DNA from: BOG-908 sp965198825
GTDB taxonomy: Bacteria > Pseudomonadota > Alphaproteobacteria > Acetobacterales > Acetobacteraceae
DNA length: 64,000 bases
Direction of reading: 5' to 3'
NCBI GenBank assembly: GCA_965198825.1
Contig: CBDAQB010000003.1
Span: 496,001-560,000, forward strand
Of the stretch, positions 9,034 to 18,431 are shown piece by piece. A program made the translations under genes and the position numbers. The notes below the pieces were generated by a model. The model saw only the letters and a program-made list of their open reading frames with translations, was not told the origin of the DNA and ran no database searches. The first letter of the stretch is position 1. Each line of letters opens with the position of its first letter.

Positions 9034-9521
9034 CGGCGTTTCCACGGGTTGGCGACGCCGAGGCGGTGCAGGATGCGCGCCTCGGCCATTTCCATGCGGC
9101 GCGCCTCGCCGGCGGAGTGGTGATCATGGCCGCGCAGGTGAAGCGCGCCGTGAACGATCAGGTGGGCCAGATGGTCCGCAGGCGTGCGCCGCAGCGCAGC
9201 CGCCTCGCGCTTCACCACGCCCAACGCGAGCACGATGTCGCCGCCGACGAACCCTCCCATGGGGTCGGCCATGGGCTCGAAGGTCAGGACATTGGTTGGC
9301 TTTCGCCGGTTGCGGTGACGGCCGTTCAGCGCCTTCACCTCGCGGTCGGTGGACAGCACCACGGTCGCAGCGCCCCCTGCGGCGACAGCCGAGCGCGCGG
9401 CCAGGGCGTCCGCTCGAGGGACAATCCGTCTCCATCCGGAGTCCAGCACCACGATGGTAGGCTTGGTGCTGGTATATGTCGTGAACCCCGCCTGCGCGGG
9501 GCTCCTACTAGACGGTTCCAT
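9030..9521 (-). CDS. ybeY: Endoribonuclease YbeY
   Basis: A 163-residue protein with the YbeY zinc motif HGALHLRGHDH near the C-terminus, as in the HGxLHLxGxDH consensus. YbeY acts in 16S rRNA 3' maturation and ribosome quality control. I chose the ATG at 9521 (MEPSSRSPAQAG), which overlaps the end of phoH by about 14 bases; an open upstream frame to 9581 lies inside phoH. Translation is coupled on both sides. Confidence 0.92.
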   Translation of the reverse strand: MEPSSRSPAQAGFTTYTSTKPTIVVLDSGWRRIVPRADALAARSAVAAGGAATVVLSTDREVKALNGRHRNRRKPTNVLTFEPMADPMGGFVGGDIVLALGVVKREAAALRRTPADHLAHLIVHGALHLRGHDHHSAGEARRMEMAEARILHRLGVANPWKRR

Positions 9522-10557
9522 CGGACTCCCGGCGGGCGCGGCTGCGCGTGGTCTCACGAGCGGCGGCGGCGCGCTGATCATAGGCGTCCACGATGCGCCC
9601 TACCAGGGGATGCCGCACCACGTCCCGCGTATTGAACCGCGCGAAGCCGATGCCCTGAACGCCCTCGAGCGTCTCGACCGCATCGCGCAGGCCGCTTCGC
9701 GTGCCGGCGGGAAGGTCGATCTGGCTGAGATCGCCGGTCACCACCATGCGCGTGCCCTCGCCCATGCGGGTGAGGAACATCTTCATCTGCGCCTCTGTGG
9801 TGTTCTGCGCCTCGTCCAGAATGACGAACGCATGCGCCAGCGTCCGGCCGCGCATGAAGGCCAGGGGGGCCACCTCGATCTCGCCCGTCCCCATCCGCCG
9901 GATGACCTGGTCGCCAGGCATCATGTCGTGCAGCGCGTCGTAAAGCGGACGGAGATACGGGTCGATCTTCTCCTTGAGGTCGCCCGGCAGGAAGCCGAGG
10001 CGCTCGCCCGCCTCCACCGCAGGCCGGCACAGCACGATCCGCTCGACCCGTCCGGCGAGCAGCATGGCGACAGCCTGGGCGACAGCGAGATAGGTCTTGC
10101 CGGTGCCCGCCGGCCCAAGGGCAAAAACCATCTCATGCTTCGCGAGCGTCTCGATATAGGCGGTCTGCCCGGGCGAGCGCGGACCCACCGCGCCGCGCCT
10201 TGTCCGTATGGCCGGCAGATCCGACAAAGGCAGGCGAGGGTCCTCGTCTGCCCGAACCGCCAGCCGGATGGCCGCATCGACATCACCCTGCGCGACCGAA
10301 CCACCCTTTTCCAGCCGCTTGTAGAGGCTGTTGAGCGCTGCCTGCGCCGCCTCCACCGCCATCGGCTCCCCGCTCACGGACACGCGGTTACCCCTGCAAG
10401 CCAGGCGCACGCCGAACCCCTGTTCGAGCCGAACGAGGTGTCGGTCATGATCGCCGAGCAGAAGGGGGAGCAGCGCGTTATCCGCAAAATTCAGCGTGAT
10501 GGCGCGGGAAGGCGGGGTGAGAATGGCAGGCGCGGACGAGGTGGCGAGTTGGGTCAA
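9508..10557 (-). CDS. phoH: PhoH family P-loop ATPase
   Basis: A 349-residue PhoH-like protein. The Walker A motif is GPAGTGKTYLAVAQA, Walker B is HAFVILDEAQNTT, and the C-terminal PhoH segment is FARFNTRDVVRHPLVGRIVDAY. The family is tied to RNA metabolism next to ybeY. I use a TTG start at 10557 that overlaps the miaB stop (TTGA), because the first residues (TQLATSSAPAILTPPSRAITL) fit other members and the upstream frame runs back through miaB. It is part of the miaB-phoH-ybeY-corC operon. Confidence 0.92.
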   Translation of the reverse strand: MTQLATSSAPAILTPPSRAITLNFADNALLPLLLGDHDRHLVRLEQGFGVRLACRGNRVSVSGEPMAVEAAQAALNSLYKRLEKGGSVAQGDVDAAIRLAVRADEDPRLPLSDLPAIRTRRGAVGPRSPGQTAYIETLAKHEMVFALGPAGTGKTYLAVAQAVAMLLAGRVERIVLCRPAVEAGERLGFLPGDLKEKIDPYLRPLYDALHDMMPGDQVIRRMGTGEIEVAPLAFMRGRTLAHAFVILDEAQNTTEAQMKMFLTRMGEGTRMVVTGDLSQIDLPAGTRSGLRDAVETLEGVQGIGFARFNTRDVVRHPLVGRIVDAYDQRAAAARETTRSRARRESDGTV

Positions 10558-11924
10558 GCGGCGGCTCTCTCCGTTAAGGTTGCTCCGGCTAGCGAGTTGG
10601 TGTGTGCGGCGGTGATCAGCACCATAACGTCCTGGCCCGCGAGCGAAGCCGGGCCGTCGAAATGCACGGGCTGGAGGTAAGGCGAACGCCCGGCGATCTG
10701 GCCCGGGTAACGCCCCGGACCGGTCACCAGCACAGGCAGGGTGCGGCCGACGCAAGCGGCGTTGAACGCCTGCTGCTGCTCACGCAGCAACGCCTGCAGC
10801 GCTTGCAGGCGCCTGTCCTTCTCTGCTTCCGGCACCTGGTTCGGCGCCCCCGCAGCAGGCGTGCCTGGCCGCGCCGAGTATTTGAAGCTGAATGCCTGCG
10901 CGAACCCGACAGCGCGTATCAGCGCCATCGTCGCCTCGAAATCGGCCTCCGTCTCGCCGGGGTGGCCAACGATGAAATCCGAGGACAACGCGATATCCGG
11001 CCGCACCGCGCGGAGCTTCTCGATAATCCGCACATACTCGGCCGCGGTATGCTTGCGGTTCATCTGAGCGAGCATCCTGTCGGAGCCCGACTGCACGGGC
11101 AGATGCAGGAAAGGCATCACCGCGGGCACCTCGGCATGGGCGGCGATCAGCGCATCGTCCATGTCGCGCGGGTGGCTCGTCGTATAGCGGATGCGCCGAA
11201 GCCCGCGGATCGCAGCCAAATCACGCAGCAGGCGGCCGAGATGGGACGGCGTCCCATCGACCCCATCCCCGTGCCACGCATTGACGTTCTGTCCCAGCAG
11301 CGTGAGTTCGCGCGCGCCCGCATCCACCATGCGGCGCGCCTCCGCCAGGATCGATGCCGCCGGACGGCTCGCCTCGGCGCCGCGCGTATAGGGGACGACG
11401 CAGAAGCTGCAGAACTTGTCGCAACCTTCCTGGATCGTCAGGAAAGCGGTGACGCCGCCTGACGTCTGCGCAGCCGCATCGTCAGGCAGATGGTCGAATT
11501 TCGACTCAGTCGGGAAATCCGTGTCGATCACGGCACCAGCCGCACGCGCGGCCTGCGCCACCATCTCAGGCAAACGATGGTACGTCTGAGGCCCGAGCAC
11601 GATGTCCACATAAGGCGCGCGCGCCAGGATCTCCGCCCCCTCCGCCTGCGCCACGCACCCTGCGACGGCCAGGATCGTCTTCTGCCCTGCCTCCACGCGC
11701 TCGTTCTTGATCACCCGCAGCCGGCCCAGCTCCGAAAACACCTTCTCGGTCGCGCGGTCGCGTATATGGCAGGTGTTCAGGATGACCATGTCCGCATCGG
11801 CCGGGCTCGACGTCGGCGCGTACCCGAGGGGCGCCAGAACGTCCGCCATGCGGGCGCTGTCATACACGTTCATCTGGCAGCCCCAGGTGATGACGTGAAG
11901 GCGCTTGGTGTTCTGAAGTGGCAT
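10554..11924 (-). CDS. miaB: tRNA-2-methylthio-N6-dimethylallyladenosine synthase MiaB
   Basis: A 456-residue radical-SAM methylthiotransferase that modifies A37 of tRNAs. The N-terminal UPF0004 domain has cysteines C16, C52 and C90 for the auxiliary cluster. The radical-SAM motif is C168-x3-C172-x2-C175 within GCDKFCSFCVVPYTRG. A C-terminal TRAM domain follows. It is the first gene of the operon, and its stop overlaps the phoH start. Length and all six cluster ligands are as expected. Confidence 0.96.
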   Translation of the reverse strand: MPLQNTKRLHVITWGCQMNVYDSARMADVLAPLGYAPTSSPADADMVILNTCHIRDRATEKVFSELGRLRVIKNERVEAGQKTILAVAGCVAQAEGAEILARAPYVDIVLGPQTYHRLPEMVAQAARAAGAVIDTDFPTESKFDHLPDDAAAQTSGGVTAFLTIQEGCDKFCSFCVVPYTRGAEASRPAASILAEARRMVDAGARELTLLGQNVNAWHGDGVDGTPSHLGRLLRDLAAIRGLRRIRYTTSHPRDMDDALIAAHAEVPAVMPFLHLPVQSGSDRMLAQMNRKHTAAEYVRIIEKLRAVRPDIALSSDFIVGHPGETEADFEATMALIRAVGFAQAFSFKYSARPGTPAAGAPNQVPEAEKDRRLQALQALLREQQQAFNAACVGRTLPVLVTGPGRYPGQIAGRSPYLQPVHFDGPASLAGQDVMVLITAAHTNSLAGATLTERAAA

Positions 11925-12250
11925 TACCGATGAAGCTCCCTCTGCACCCTGGTCCGGGGCAGGTCACGCGGAGCAATCGTGGGGCTTACGACGGCCGTCA
12001 ACTGCTAAGGGCTGATTTCGGCAGGTGAGGATACTCCCCGGTCGGCGCGCGTAAGGAACGTTAAGCGCCGAGTCCGCGTCAACTTAAATTGGATGACAGT
12101 TTGAGGGATCAAGGAAGGCAACCAGTGTCTGTCCGAAAACTCGCCGTGACGGTCATCCGACGGCGATTTTCTGCGCTCCGGTCCTCACGGCCCAAATTCC
12201 CAAAAGTTTTTTGGTTCTTTTTTTCAAAAAAGAACTGCTTCCTTCCCTCC
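11925..12250. other. Intergenic region between the plsC-like gene and miaB
   Basis: This 326-bp stretch holds no convincing gene. Its right end is the miaB upstream region, where the operon promoter should be; I could not pick out a clear -35/-10 pair. Its left end (12181-12250) is a half copy of palindromic element A. An open frame across it on the plus strand is mostly translated repeat and antisense sequence. Confidence 0.6.
12181..12250. repeat. Palindromic 3'-end element A, copy 3 (half)
   Basis: Only one arm is present: GGCCCAAATTCCCAAAAG, a T-run, then TTTTTTTCAAAAAAGAAC. It directly follows the stop codon of the acyltransferase gene (12251-12253, minus strand), so in that transcript it reads as hairpin plus A/T-rich tail. 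Confidence 0.75.
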
Positions 12251-13135
12251 CTAAGCCGCCAAAGCCAAAGGCAGCCTGTTCTGCCTCAAAGCCCCTGCTC
12301 CCCCAGCCACCGCCTGCCAGGCCGCCAGCGAAAGTGCCTTGCGGTCGGCGAAATGCGCTGGATCGAGCGGCTCGTGGAACAGCAGCGTGACCCGCTTCCC
12401 GCGCCACTGGCAGAGGCTCCAGACATGCGGCGCCAGGTCCATGTCGCCGTACCAGGCAAATACGCTGCGGCTGGCGCGGCCGACGGGCAGGCTGGCGAGC
12501 CGGTCATAGACCACCGAGAACGGCTGGATCATCGGGCGAAGGGCGGGGTCCTCCTGCTGGTCGCGATCAGGGAAGGCGGCGGCGAAGAAGCTCGAATGGA
12601 AGGGCAGCACGCGCGATCCGTCCGAGCTGGTGCCTTCCGGAAACAGGATGAGGTCGTCGCCCGCCGCCAGGCGGTCCTTCATGATCTGGCGCTCGCGGCC
12701 GATGGCCTGGCGGTTCCGGCTGACAAACACGGTGCGGCCGAGGCGCGCGACGGTCCCGACGATGGGCCAACCGGCCACGTCGTCCTTGGAGACGAAGCAC
12801 GCGCGCAGCGTGGCGCCGGCGGCAGGGATGTCGAGCCAGGAGGAATGATTGCCGACGAACAGGATGGGCCGGCCGCCGATGCGCCCGATCGGCGTGCCTG
12901 AGACGCGTATGTGCAGGCCGATGAGCCGGGCGACGGCCGCCCAATAGGCGCGGGCGAAATGCACCTTGGCGCGGCCTGGCAGCAGTAGCAGCACGAGCTG
13001 GACCAGGCCGGCAGGTGGCGTCATCAGCAGGACGGCGGCAATGCGCCGCGCCGCCAGCAATTTACGCCATGTGCCGAGCCTGGCTGTCTCAGGAGAAGGA
13101 GAGGGCGGCACATGAAGGCCGCGGGTGCGCTTCAC
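12251..13135 (-). CDS. 1-acyl-sn-glycerol-3-phosphate acyltransferase-like protein (PlsC family)
   Basis: A 294-residue membrane-associated acyltransferase. The catalytic HxxxxD motif is H97-SSWL-D102 and the FPEGTSSDG motif is near 165-173; a hydrophobic N-terminal segment spans about 33-53. The family acylates lysophosphatidate or related lysolipids. It lies 31 bases downstream of an SDR gene on the same strand and could share a transcript. It could instead be an ornithine-lipid type acyltransferase (OlsA-like), which the sequence alone does not settle. Confidence 0.85.
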   Translation of the reverse strand: MKRTRGLHVPPSPSPETARLGTWRKLLAARRIAAVLLMTPPAGLVQLVLLLLPGRAKVHFARAYWAAVARLIGLHIRVSGTPIGRIGGRPILFVGNHSSWLDIPAAGATLRACFVSKDDVAGWPIVGTVARLGRTVFVSRNRQAIGRERQIMKDRLAAGDDLILFPEGTSSDGSRVLPFHSSFFAAAFPDRDQQEDPALRPMIQPFSVVYDRLASLPVGRASRSVFAWYGDMDLAPHVWSLCQWRGKRVTLLFHEPLDPAHFADRKALSLAAWQAVAGGAGALRQNRLPLALAA

Positions 13136-13166
13136 GACAGGCGCCTCTGCTGATCACGACAAAACT

Positions 13167-13934
13167 TCACGTTGTCAGAAAGCCCCCATCCACGTTCAGC
13201 GCCACCCCTGTCGTATAACTCGCCGCGGGCGAAACAAGATAAAGCACGGCGCCGGCCATCTCGTCCGGCTTGGCGGAGCGTGCCATCGGGATCTTGCCAA
13301 CCCATTTCTCCTTGTTCTCGGGCTGCAGCAGGGCGCCGGCGAACTTCGTCTCCGTCAGCCCGGGCAGGATGGCATTCACCCGTATCCCCTGTGGGGCGCA
13401 CTCCCGCGCGAACGCCTTCGTCATGCCGACCACCGCCGCCTTGGTGATGGAATAGATGCCCTGCAGCATGCCCGGAATGACCGCATTCACCGAGGCGACA
13501 TTGACGATCGCGCCGCCGCCATGGGTGCTCATGAGCTTCACCGCATGGCTGCTCATGAAGAAGTAGCCGCGGATGTTCACGTCCACCGTCTTCTGGAACG
13601 CCGCGAGATTGGTATCCTCGATGCGTCCATAATACGGGTTCGTCGCGGCATTGTTCACCAGGATGTCGAGCCTGCCATGCCGTTCGGTGATGGCGGCGAA
13701 GGCGGCCTCGATCTGCGCCATTTCGCCGATATGGCAGGCGAGCGCCTCGGCCGAATGGCCGGCGTCGCGCAGGGAGGCGGCTACCGTCTCGCAGTCGGCG
13801 ACCTTACGCGAGGAGACGATCACATGGGCGCCGTGCGCCGCCAGCAGCCGGGCGCAGGCCTCGCCGATGCCGCGGCTGGCGCCTGTAACCAGCGCGATCT
13901 TGCCTGCGAGCGAGAAAGTCGGGGCATCGTTCAT
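13167..13934 (-). CDS. Short-chain dehydrogenase/reductase (SDR)
   Basis: A 255-residue classical SDR: nucleotide-binding TGASRGIG near residue 18, NNAA in the middle, and the catalytic Ser...Tyr-x3-Lys as NVASVNAV and YSITK. The C-terminus TTGVALNVDGGFLTT is the usual substrate-lid end. It is probably NAD(P)-dependent, acting on an acyl-CoA or alcohol intermediate. It is divergent from the acyl-CoA ligase gene at 14089, and the 154-bp gap should contain both promoters. Substrate cannot be predicted. Confidence 0.88.
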   Translation of the reverse strand: MNDAPTFSLAGKIALVTGASRGIGEACARLLAAHGAHVIVSSRKVADCETVAASLRDAGHSAEALACHIGEMAQIEAAFAAITERHGRLDILVNNAATNPYYGRIEDTNLAAFQKTVDVNIRGYFFMSSHAVKLMSTHGGGAIVNVASVNAVIPGMLQGIYSITKAAVVGMTKAFARECAPQGIRVNAILPGLTETKFAGALLQPENKEKWVGKIPMARSAKPDEMAGAVLYLVSPAASYTTGVALNVDGGFLTT

Positions 13935-14088
13935 GGCCGCATTATCCTCCCGGCGGCGCCTCTTGGATGGGCGCGCGCTTGTGCTTTGACGTTAGAGGCA
14001 GATACCCTAACTTGCGACGGATGATAACGGGGCCGGCCAACGGCGCCACGGGAACGACTGAGATGCCAGCGATGGCAAGGAGCCAGCA

Positions 14089-15822
14089 ATGGACCGCGAA
14101 GGATTTGTGGCGCGCGACCTGGCAGACGCCAGGGAGGGCGCAAAGGACGGCGTGAACACGGCGCGCGACCAGCACCCCTGGGTCCGGCACTATCCCCCTG
14201 GCCTGGACTGGGCGCTCGAGATCGAGCCGAGCACCATACACGGCCTCTTCGACCGCTCGGTGGCCAAATTCGCAGACAAGACAATCATCGAATACCGGGG
14301 CCGAAAGATCGGCTTCTCCGAGCTGGGAAGGGCGGTGGACGGGTTCGCCGCTGCGCTGCTCGCACGCGGCATCGGTCCCGGGAAAACGGTCGCCCTCTAT
14401 CTGCCGAACACCCCCTGGCACTCGGTCTGTTTTTTCGGCGCGCTGAAAGCCGGCGCGCGCGTCGCCCATCTGAGCCCGCTCGATGCGCCGCGGGAACTGG
14501 CGTTCAAGTTGCAGGACAGCGCGGCCGACGTGCTGGTGAGCACCGACCTTTTCGACCTCAGCACCAAGGCCATCGACCTCAAGCAGCAGGGCAAGGTCGC
14601 CGAGGTGCTGATAGGCGAGGATGAATTCTGGAACGGTGACCGAGGCGCGCCTGTGCCCTACGGCGAAGGGGTCGTGGAATTGTCGCCGATGCTTGCCACG
14701 CCGCCGCCTGCCGCCTGGCCGATTGTTCAGCCCGGCGACCTCGCGGTGCTGCAATACACCGGCGGAACCACCGGCATGCCGAAGGGAGCGATGCTGACGC
14801 ACGCGAACATCACGGCCGCCACCGCGATCTATCTGGTCTGGCGGGACGATTCGATGCCGCCCGTCGGCCAACAGCGGGTGATCGGCGTGCTGCCGATGTT
14901 CCATATCTACGCGCTCATCGTCGTGCTGATGCTGTGCGTGGCGCAGGGCGAGGAGATCCTGCTGCGCCCACGCTACGACGCCATGACGACCCTCACCGAT
15001 ATTGCCGAGCGCAAGGCCACGAGCTTTCCCGCGGTGCCGACCATGCTGATCGCCCTGCTTGCCGCGGCCGACGCTTCAGGCGTGAAGCACGATCTTTCGT
15101 CCCTCGCCTGGGTGGGATCGGGCGGCGCGCCGCTGCCCTATGAAGTCGGGCAACGCGTCGAGGCGTTCGTCGGCTCGAGCCTGCGCGGCGGCTGGGGCAT
15201 GACGGAAACCTGCTCGGCAGGCACAAGGTTGCCGCCTGGCCGCCCGGCGGAAGCCGGCATGATCGGCGTGCCGCTGCCACGCATCGAAATGCGCGTCGTC
15301 GCACTGGACGATCCGCTGCGCGTCCTGCCGCCAGGTGCGGTAGGCGAACTGGCCGTGAAAGGCCCGAACATCTTCGGCGGCTACTGGAACCAGCCCGAGC
15401 TGTCGAAGGAGGCGTTTGCCGAAGGGTATTTCCTCACCGGCGACATCGGCACCATGACGGAGGACGGGCTGTTCAAGCTCGTCGACCGCAAGAAGCGGAT
15501 GATCATTTCGGGCGGCTTCAACGTGTATCCGACGATGATCGAGAACAGCATCTACGAGCATCCGGACGTCGAAGAGGTGATCGTCATAGGCGTGCCGGAC
15601 GCCTACCGCGGCGAGACGGCGAAGGCGTTCATCAAGCTGCGTGAGGGTGCGGCCCCCATGACGATCGACGTGCTGCGCGGCTTCCTGGCTGACAAGATCG
15701 GCAGGCACGAGGTGCCGACCGCCCTGGAACTTCGCGAAATGCTCCCGAAATCCCCCGTAGGCAAACTCATGGCCACGCAACTCGTGGAAGAAGAGCGAGC
15801 AAAAACTCAAAGCCCAGCCTAA
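14089..15822 (+). CDS. Long-chain fatty acid--CoA ligase (AMP-binding enzyme)
   Basis: A 577-residue acyl-CoA synthetase. The P-loop-like AMP motif is YTGGTTGMPKGAMLTH, followed by GGWGMTETCSAGT and the YFLTGDIGTMTEDGLFKLVDR hinge. The late lysine region is KSPVGKLM. The enzyme activates a fatty or other carboxylic acid with ATP and CoA. It opens the plus-strand cluster with two acyl-CoA dehydrogenases, suggesting a dedicated beta-oxidation route. Its last codons and stop fall in a half copy of element A. Confidence 0.92.
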   Translation: MDREGFVARDLADAREGAKDGVNTARDQHPWVRHYPPGLDWALEIEPSTIHGLFDRSVAKFADKTIIEYRGRKIGFSELGRAVDGFAAALLARGIGPGKTVALYLPNTPWHSVCFFGALKAGARVAHLSPLDAPRELAFKLQDSAADVLVSTDLFDLSTKAIDLKQQGKVAEVLIGEDEFWNGDRGAPVPYGEGVVELSPMLATPPPAAWPIVQPGDLAVLQYTGGTTGMPKGAMLTHANITAATAIYLVWRDDSMPPVGQQRVIGVLPMFHIYALIVVLMLCVAQGEEILLRPRYDAMTTLTDIAERKATSFPAVPTMLIALLAAADASGVKHDLSSLAWVGSGGAPLPYEVGQRVEAFVGSSLRGGWGMTETCSAGTRLPPGRPAEAGMIGVPLPRIEMRVVALDDPLRVLPPGAVGELAVKGPNIFGGYWNQPELSKEAFAEGYFLTGDIGTMTEDGLFKLVDRKKRMIISGGFNVYPTMIENSIYEHPDVEEVIVIGVPDAYRGETAKAFIKLREGAAPMTIDVLRGFLADKIGRHEVPTALELREMLPKSPVGKLMATQLVEEERAKTQSPA

Positions 15823-15873
15823 AGACGGAAAAGTTTTTCGCTTCTTTTTTTCAAAAAAGAAGACCTTCCTTGC
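15810..15873. repeat. Palindromic 3'-end element A, copy 4 (half)
   Basis: One arm only, AAAAGTTTTTCG then CTTC, a T-run and TCAAAAAAGAAG. It overlaps the ligase stop codon and ends just before the acyl-CoA dehydrogenase start. Confidence 0.7.
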
Positions 15874-15901
15874 TTATGAAACGAGATTGAGGACCCCACC
15901 C

Positions 15902-17110
15902 ATGGACCTGCGCTTCACCCCAGAAGAAGTCGCCTTCCGCGAAGAAATGAGAACATTCTTCCAGGAGAAGATCCCGGCGCACATACGCGAAAGGCTTGGT
16001 GCAGGCAGGCATGTCGGCAAGGAGGACTGGGTGGCGAGCCAGCGCATCATGAACGCGGCGGGCCTTGCCGTGCCGCATTGGCCGGTCGAGTGGGGCGGCA
16101 GGGATTGGACGCCGATCCAGCGCTACATCTACAACGAGGAGATGTTGCTGAACAACGTGCCCAGCCCGCTGCCATTCGGCGTGCACATGGTCGGGCCGGT
16201 GATCATCGCGTTCGGCAACGAGGAGCAGAAGAAGACGCATCTGCCACGCATTGCCAACATCGATGATTGGTGGTGCCAGGGATTTTCGGAGCCGGGCGCC
16301 GGCTCGGACCTCGCCAACCTCAAAACCCGTGCGGTGCGCGAGGGCGACGAGTGGGTGATCAACGGGCAAAAGACCTGGACCACGCTGGGACAGTGGGCCG
16401 ACTGGATCTTCGTCCTCGCCCGCACCAACCCTGAAGCGCGCAAGCCGCAGGAAGGCATCAGCTTCATCCTCGTGGACATGAAGACGCCAGGTGTCACGGT
16501 GAGGCCGATCCAGTTGATCGACGGCGAGCACGAAGTGAACGAGGTGTTCTTCGACGACGTGCGTGTGCCTGTCAGCAACCTTGTCGGCACGGAGAACCGC
16601 GGCTGGGATTGCGCCAAGTTCCTGCTGGGCAACGAGCGCTCGAACATCGCGCGCGTCGGCGCCTCGAAATCGAGGCTGAAGCGCATCCGCGAGCTGGCGC
16701 GCATCGTGCCGTCCGGCGATGGCGCGGTGTGGGACGACGAGGCTTTCCGCACCAAGGTTTCCGCCGTGGAAGTGGAGCTGAAGGCGCTCGAAATGACCCA
16801 GCTCCGCGTGGTTGCCGCAGAGCGCGACCACGGCAAGCTGCCGAACCCCGCCTCTTCCATCCTGAAGATCAAGGGCTCGGAAATTCAGCAGGCAACAACC
16901 GAACTGGCCCTCGAACTGGCCGGTCCTTTCGCTCTCGCCTACCACGATGCGGAAGAGGAGATTCCGGACGGTGCGAACGACCTGCCCGAGGGCTTCGGCT
17001 GGGCAGACACGGCGGCGCCGGAGTATTTCAACTACCGCAAGGTGTCGATCTACGGCGGCTCAAACGAAATCCAGCGCAACATCATTGCCAAAGCCGTGCT
17101 GGGATTTTAG
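15902..17110 (+). CDS. Acyl-CoA dehydrogenase, first of an adjacent pair
   Basis: A 402-residue FAD-dependent acyl-CoA dehydrogenase with the family motifs WCQGFSEPGAGSDLA and GQKTWTTLGQWADW, and a C-terminal IYGGSNEIQRNIIAKAVLGF. Where many members have YEGTNE with the catalytic Glu, this protein has YGGSNE, as in the FadE29-like group. I start at the ATG at 15902 (MDLRFTPEEVAF). A second, shorter dehydrogenase follows 27 bases later, so the two may form a heteromeric enzyme. It probably catalyses alpha-beta desaturation of an acyl-CoA made by the upstream ligase. Confidence 0.92.
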   Translation: MDLRFTPEEVAFREEMRTFFQEKIPAHIRERLGAGRHVGKEDWVASQRIMNAAGLAVPHWPVEWGGRDWTPIQRYIYNEEMLLNNVPSPLPFGVHMVGPVIIAFGNEEQKKTHLPRIANIDDWWCQGFSEPGAGSDLANLKTRAVREGDEWVINGQKTWTTLGQWADWIFVLARTNPEARKPQEGISFILVDMKTPGVTVRPIQLIDGEHEVNEVFFDDVRVPVSNLVGTENRGWDCAKFLLGNERSNIARVGASKSRLKRIRELARIVPSGDGAVWDDEAFRTKVSAVEVELKALEMTQLRVVAAERDHGKLPNPASSILKIKGSEIQQATTELALELAGPFALAYHDAEEEIPDGANDLPEGFGWADTAAPEYFNYRKVSIYGGSNEIQRNIIAKAVLGF

Positions 17111-17137
17111 GCACACGGCAACGGGCGGGAAACGATC

Positions 17138-18292
17138 ATGGATTTTGAGTTCGGTGACGAGCAGCGGATGCTTCGGGACAGTGTCGATCGTTTGATCGGC
17201 CCTGCCTACGACGATCTGGCCTTGCGCAAGCGCACGCAGGCAGAGCCAGGCGGCTACAGCGAGGCACTCTGGAACAAATATGCAGAACTGGGTCTGCTCG
17301 GCCTGCCATTCAGCGAAGAGCAGGGCGGCTTCGGCGGTGGCGCCGAGGAAACCATGATCGTCATGGAGGCAGTAGGCCGCGGGCTGGCGCTGGAGCCTTA
17401 TCTCGCGTCCGTGGTCATCGCCGGCAACCTCATCCGCCTCGGTGGCAGCGCCGCGCAGCATGAAGAGCTGATCCCGCAGATTGCGGACGGCTCGCTGCGC
17501 CTGGCGTTCGCCCACACGGAGCGGCAGGCGCGCTACGACCTGTTCGACGTGGCGACGACAGCGCGCAAGTCAGGCGACGGCTACGTGCTTGAGGGCGACA
17601 AGAGCGTCGTCGTGCACGGCGACAGCGCCGGAAAGCTGCTGGTGAGCGCACGCACATCGGGCAGCCGGCGCGACATGGACGGCATTACGCTGTTCCTGGT
17701 GGATGCGAACACACCAGGCCTGTCGCGTCGCGGCTTTGCGACGCAGGACGGCCAGCGCGGCGCCGCCATATCGCTCGGCAGCGTCAGCGTCGGCGCTGAG
17801 TCGGTTGTCGGCACAGTGGACAAGGCCGGACCGATCATCGAGCAGGTCACCGACATCGCCATCGCGGCCGTCTGCGCGGAAGCCGTTGGCGCCATGGCGG
17901 CACTGCACGCGCTGACTCTGGATTACCTCAAGACACGCAAGCAGTTCGGCGTGCCGATCGGCAGTTTCCAGGTGTTGCAGCACAAGGCGGTGGACATGTT
18001 CACGGCGCTGGAGACGGCGCGCAGTATGGAATATTACGCGGCCATGATGGCCGGCGAGAAGGACGCACGCCGGCGCCGTGCGGCGATCTCTGCCGCCAAG
18101 GTCCAGATCAACAACTCCAGCAAGCTTGTCGGCCAGACAGCGGTCCAGCTGCACGGCGGCATCGGCGTCACGATGGAGTATCGCGCCGGGCACTACTTCA
18201 AGCGCCTGACCATGATCGAAAGCCTGTTCGGCGACACCGAGCATCATTTGCGTCAGGTGGATAAGGCGGGAGGTTTACTAGAAGCCGCCTAG
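17138..18292 (+). CDS. Acyl-CoA dehydrogenase, second of an adjacent pair
   Basis: A 384-residue acyl-CoA dehydrogenase family protein (MDFEFGDEQRMLRDSVDRLIG start). It has the RKQFGVPIGSFQVLQHKAVDM segment and QLHGGIGVTMEYRAGHYFKR, which belong to the C-terminal helical domain. The usual FAD-side motif in the beta domain is degenerate (FAHTERQARYD), and the C-terminal YEGT region is replaced by FGDTEHHL. These features match the beta partners of heteromeric dehydrogenases. It is co-directional with, and 27 bases from, the first dehydrogenase. Confidence 0.88.
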   Translation: MDFEFGDEQRMLRDSVDRLIGPAYDDLALRKRTQAEPGGYSEALWNKYAELGLLGLPFSEEQGGFGGGAEETMIVMEAVGRGLALEPYLASVVIAGNLIRLGGSAAQHEELIPQIADGSLRLAFAHTERQARYDLFDVATTARKSGDGYVLEGDKSVVVHGDSAGKLLVSARTSGSRRDMDGITLFLVDANTPGLSRRGFATQDGQRGAAISLGSVSVGAESVVGTVDKAGPIIEQVTDIAIAAVCAEAVGAMAALHALTLDYLKTRKQFGVPIGSFQVLQHKAVDMFTALETARSMEYYAAMMAGEKDARRRRAAISAAKVQINNSSKLVGQTAVQLHGGIGVTMEYRAGHYFKRLTMIESLFGDTEHHLRQVDKAGGLLEAA

Positions 18293-18306
18293 CCGTCGTT
18301 GAAATG

Positions 18307-18415
18307 CTACTATGCCGGTCATCTGACGCGGTTTTCCTGTGGTCCGATGCTCATGGCCAAGCGGCCACTCCGCTTTGGTCCTCGGCAAAACCACGCCAGC
18401 TGACTCGGCCTAGCG
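18307..18415 (+). repeat. Dispersed palindromic element B, copy 1
   Basis: A 109-bp segment starting CTACTATGCCGGTCATCTGA and ending CCAGCTGACTCGGCCTAGCG. It matches a minus-strand copy at 50749-50858 at both ends, with a more diverged GC-rich middle. It lies between the second acyl-CoA dehydrogenase and the potassium-channel gene. Internal inverted symmetry suggests a REP- or MITE-like unit. Confidence 0.7.
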
Positions 18416-18431
18416 CATTTCGGCGCCGGGC

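Noticed and set aside
13991..14011. Possible fourth operator GTTAGAGGCAGATACCCTAAC between the SDR and ligase genes
   Set aside because: The outer bases match but the spacing is one base off and the inner half-sites do not pair. Too weak to add to the regulon without a genome-wide model.
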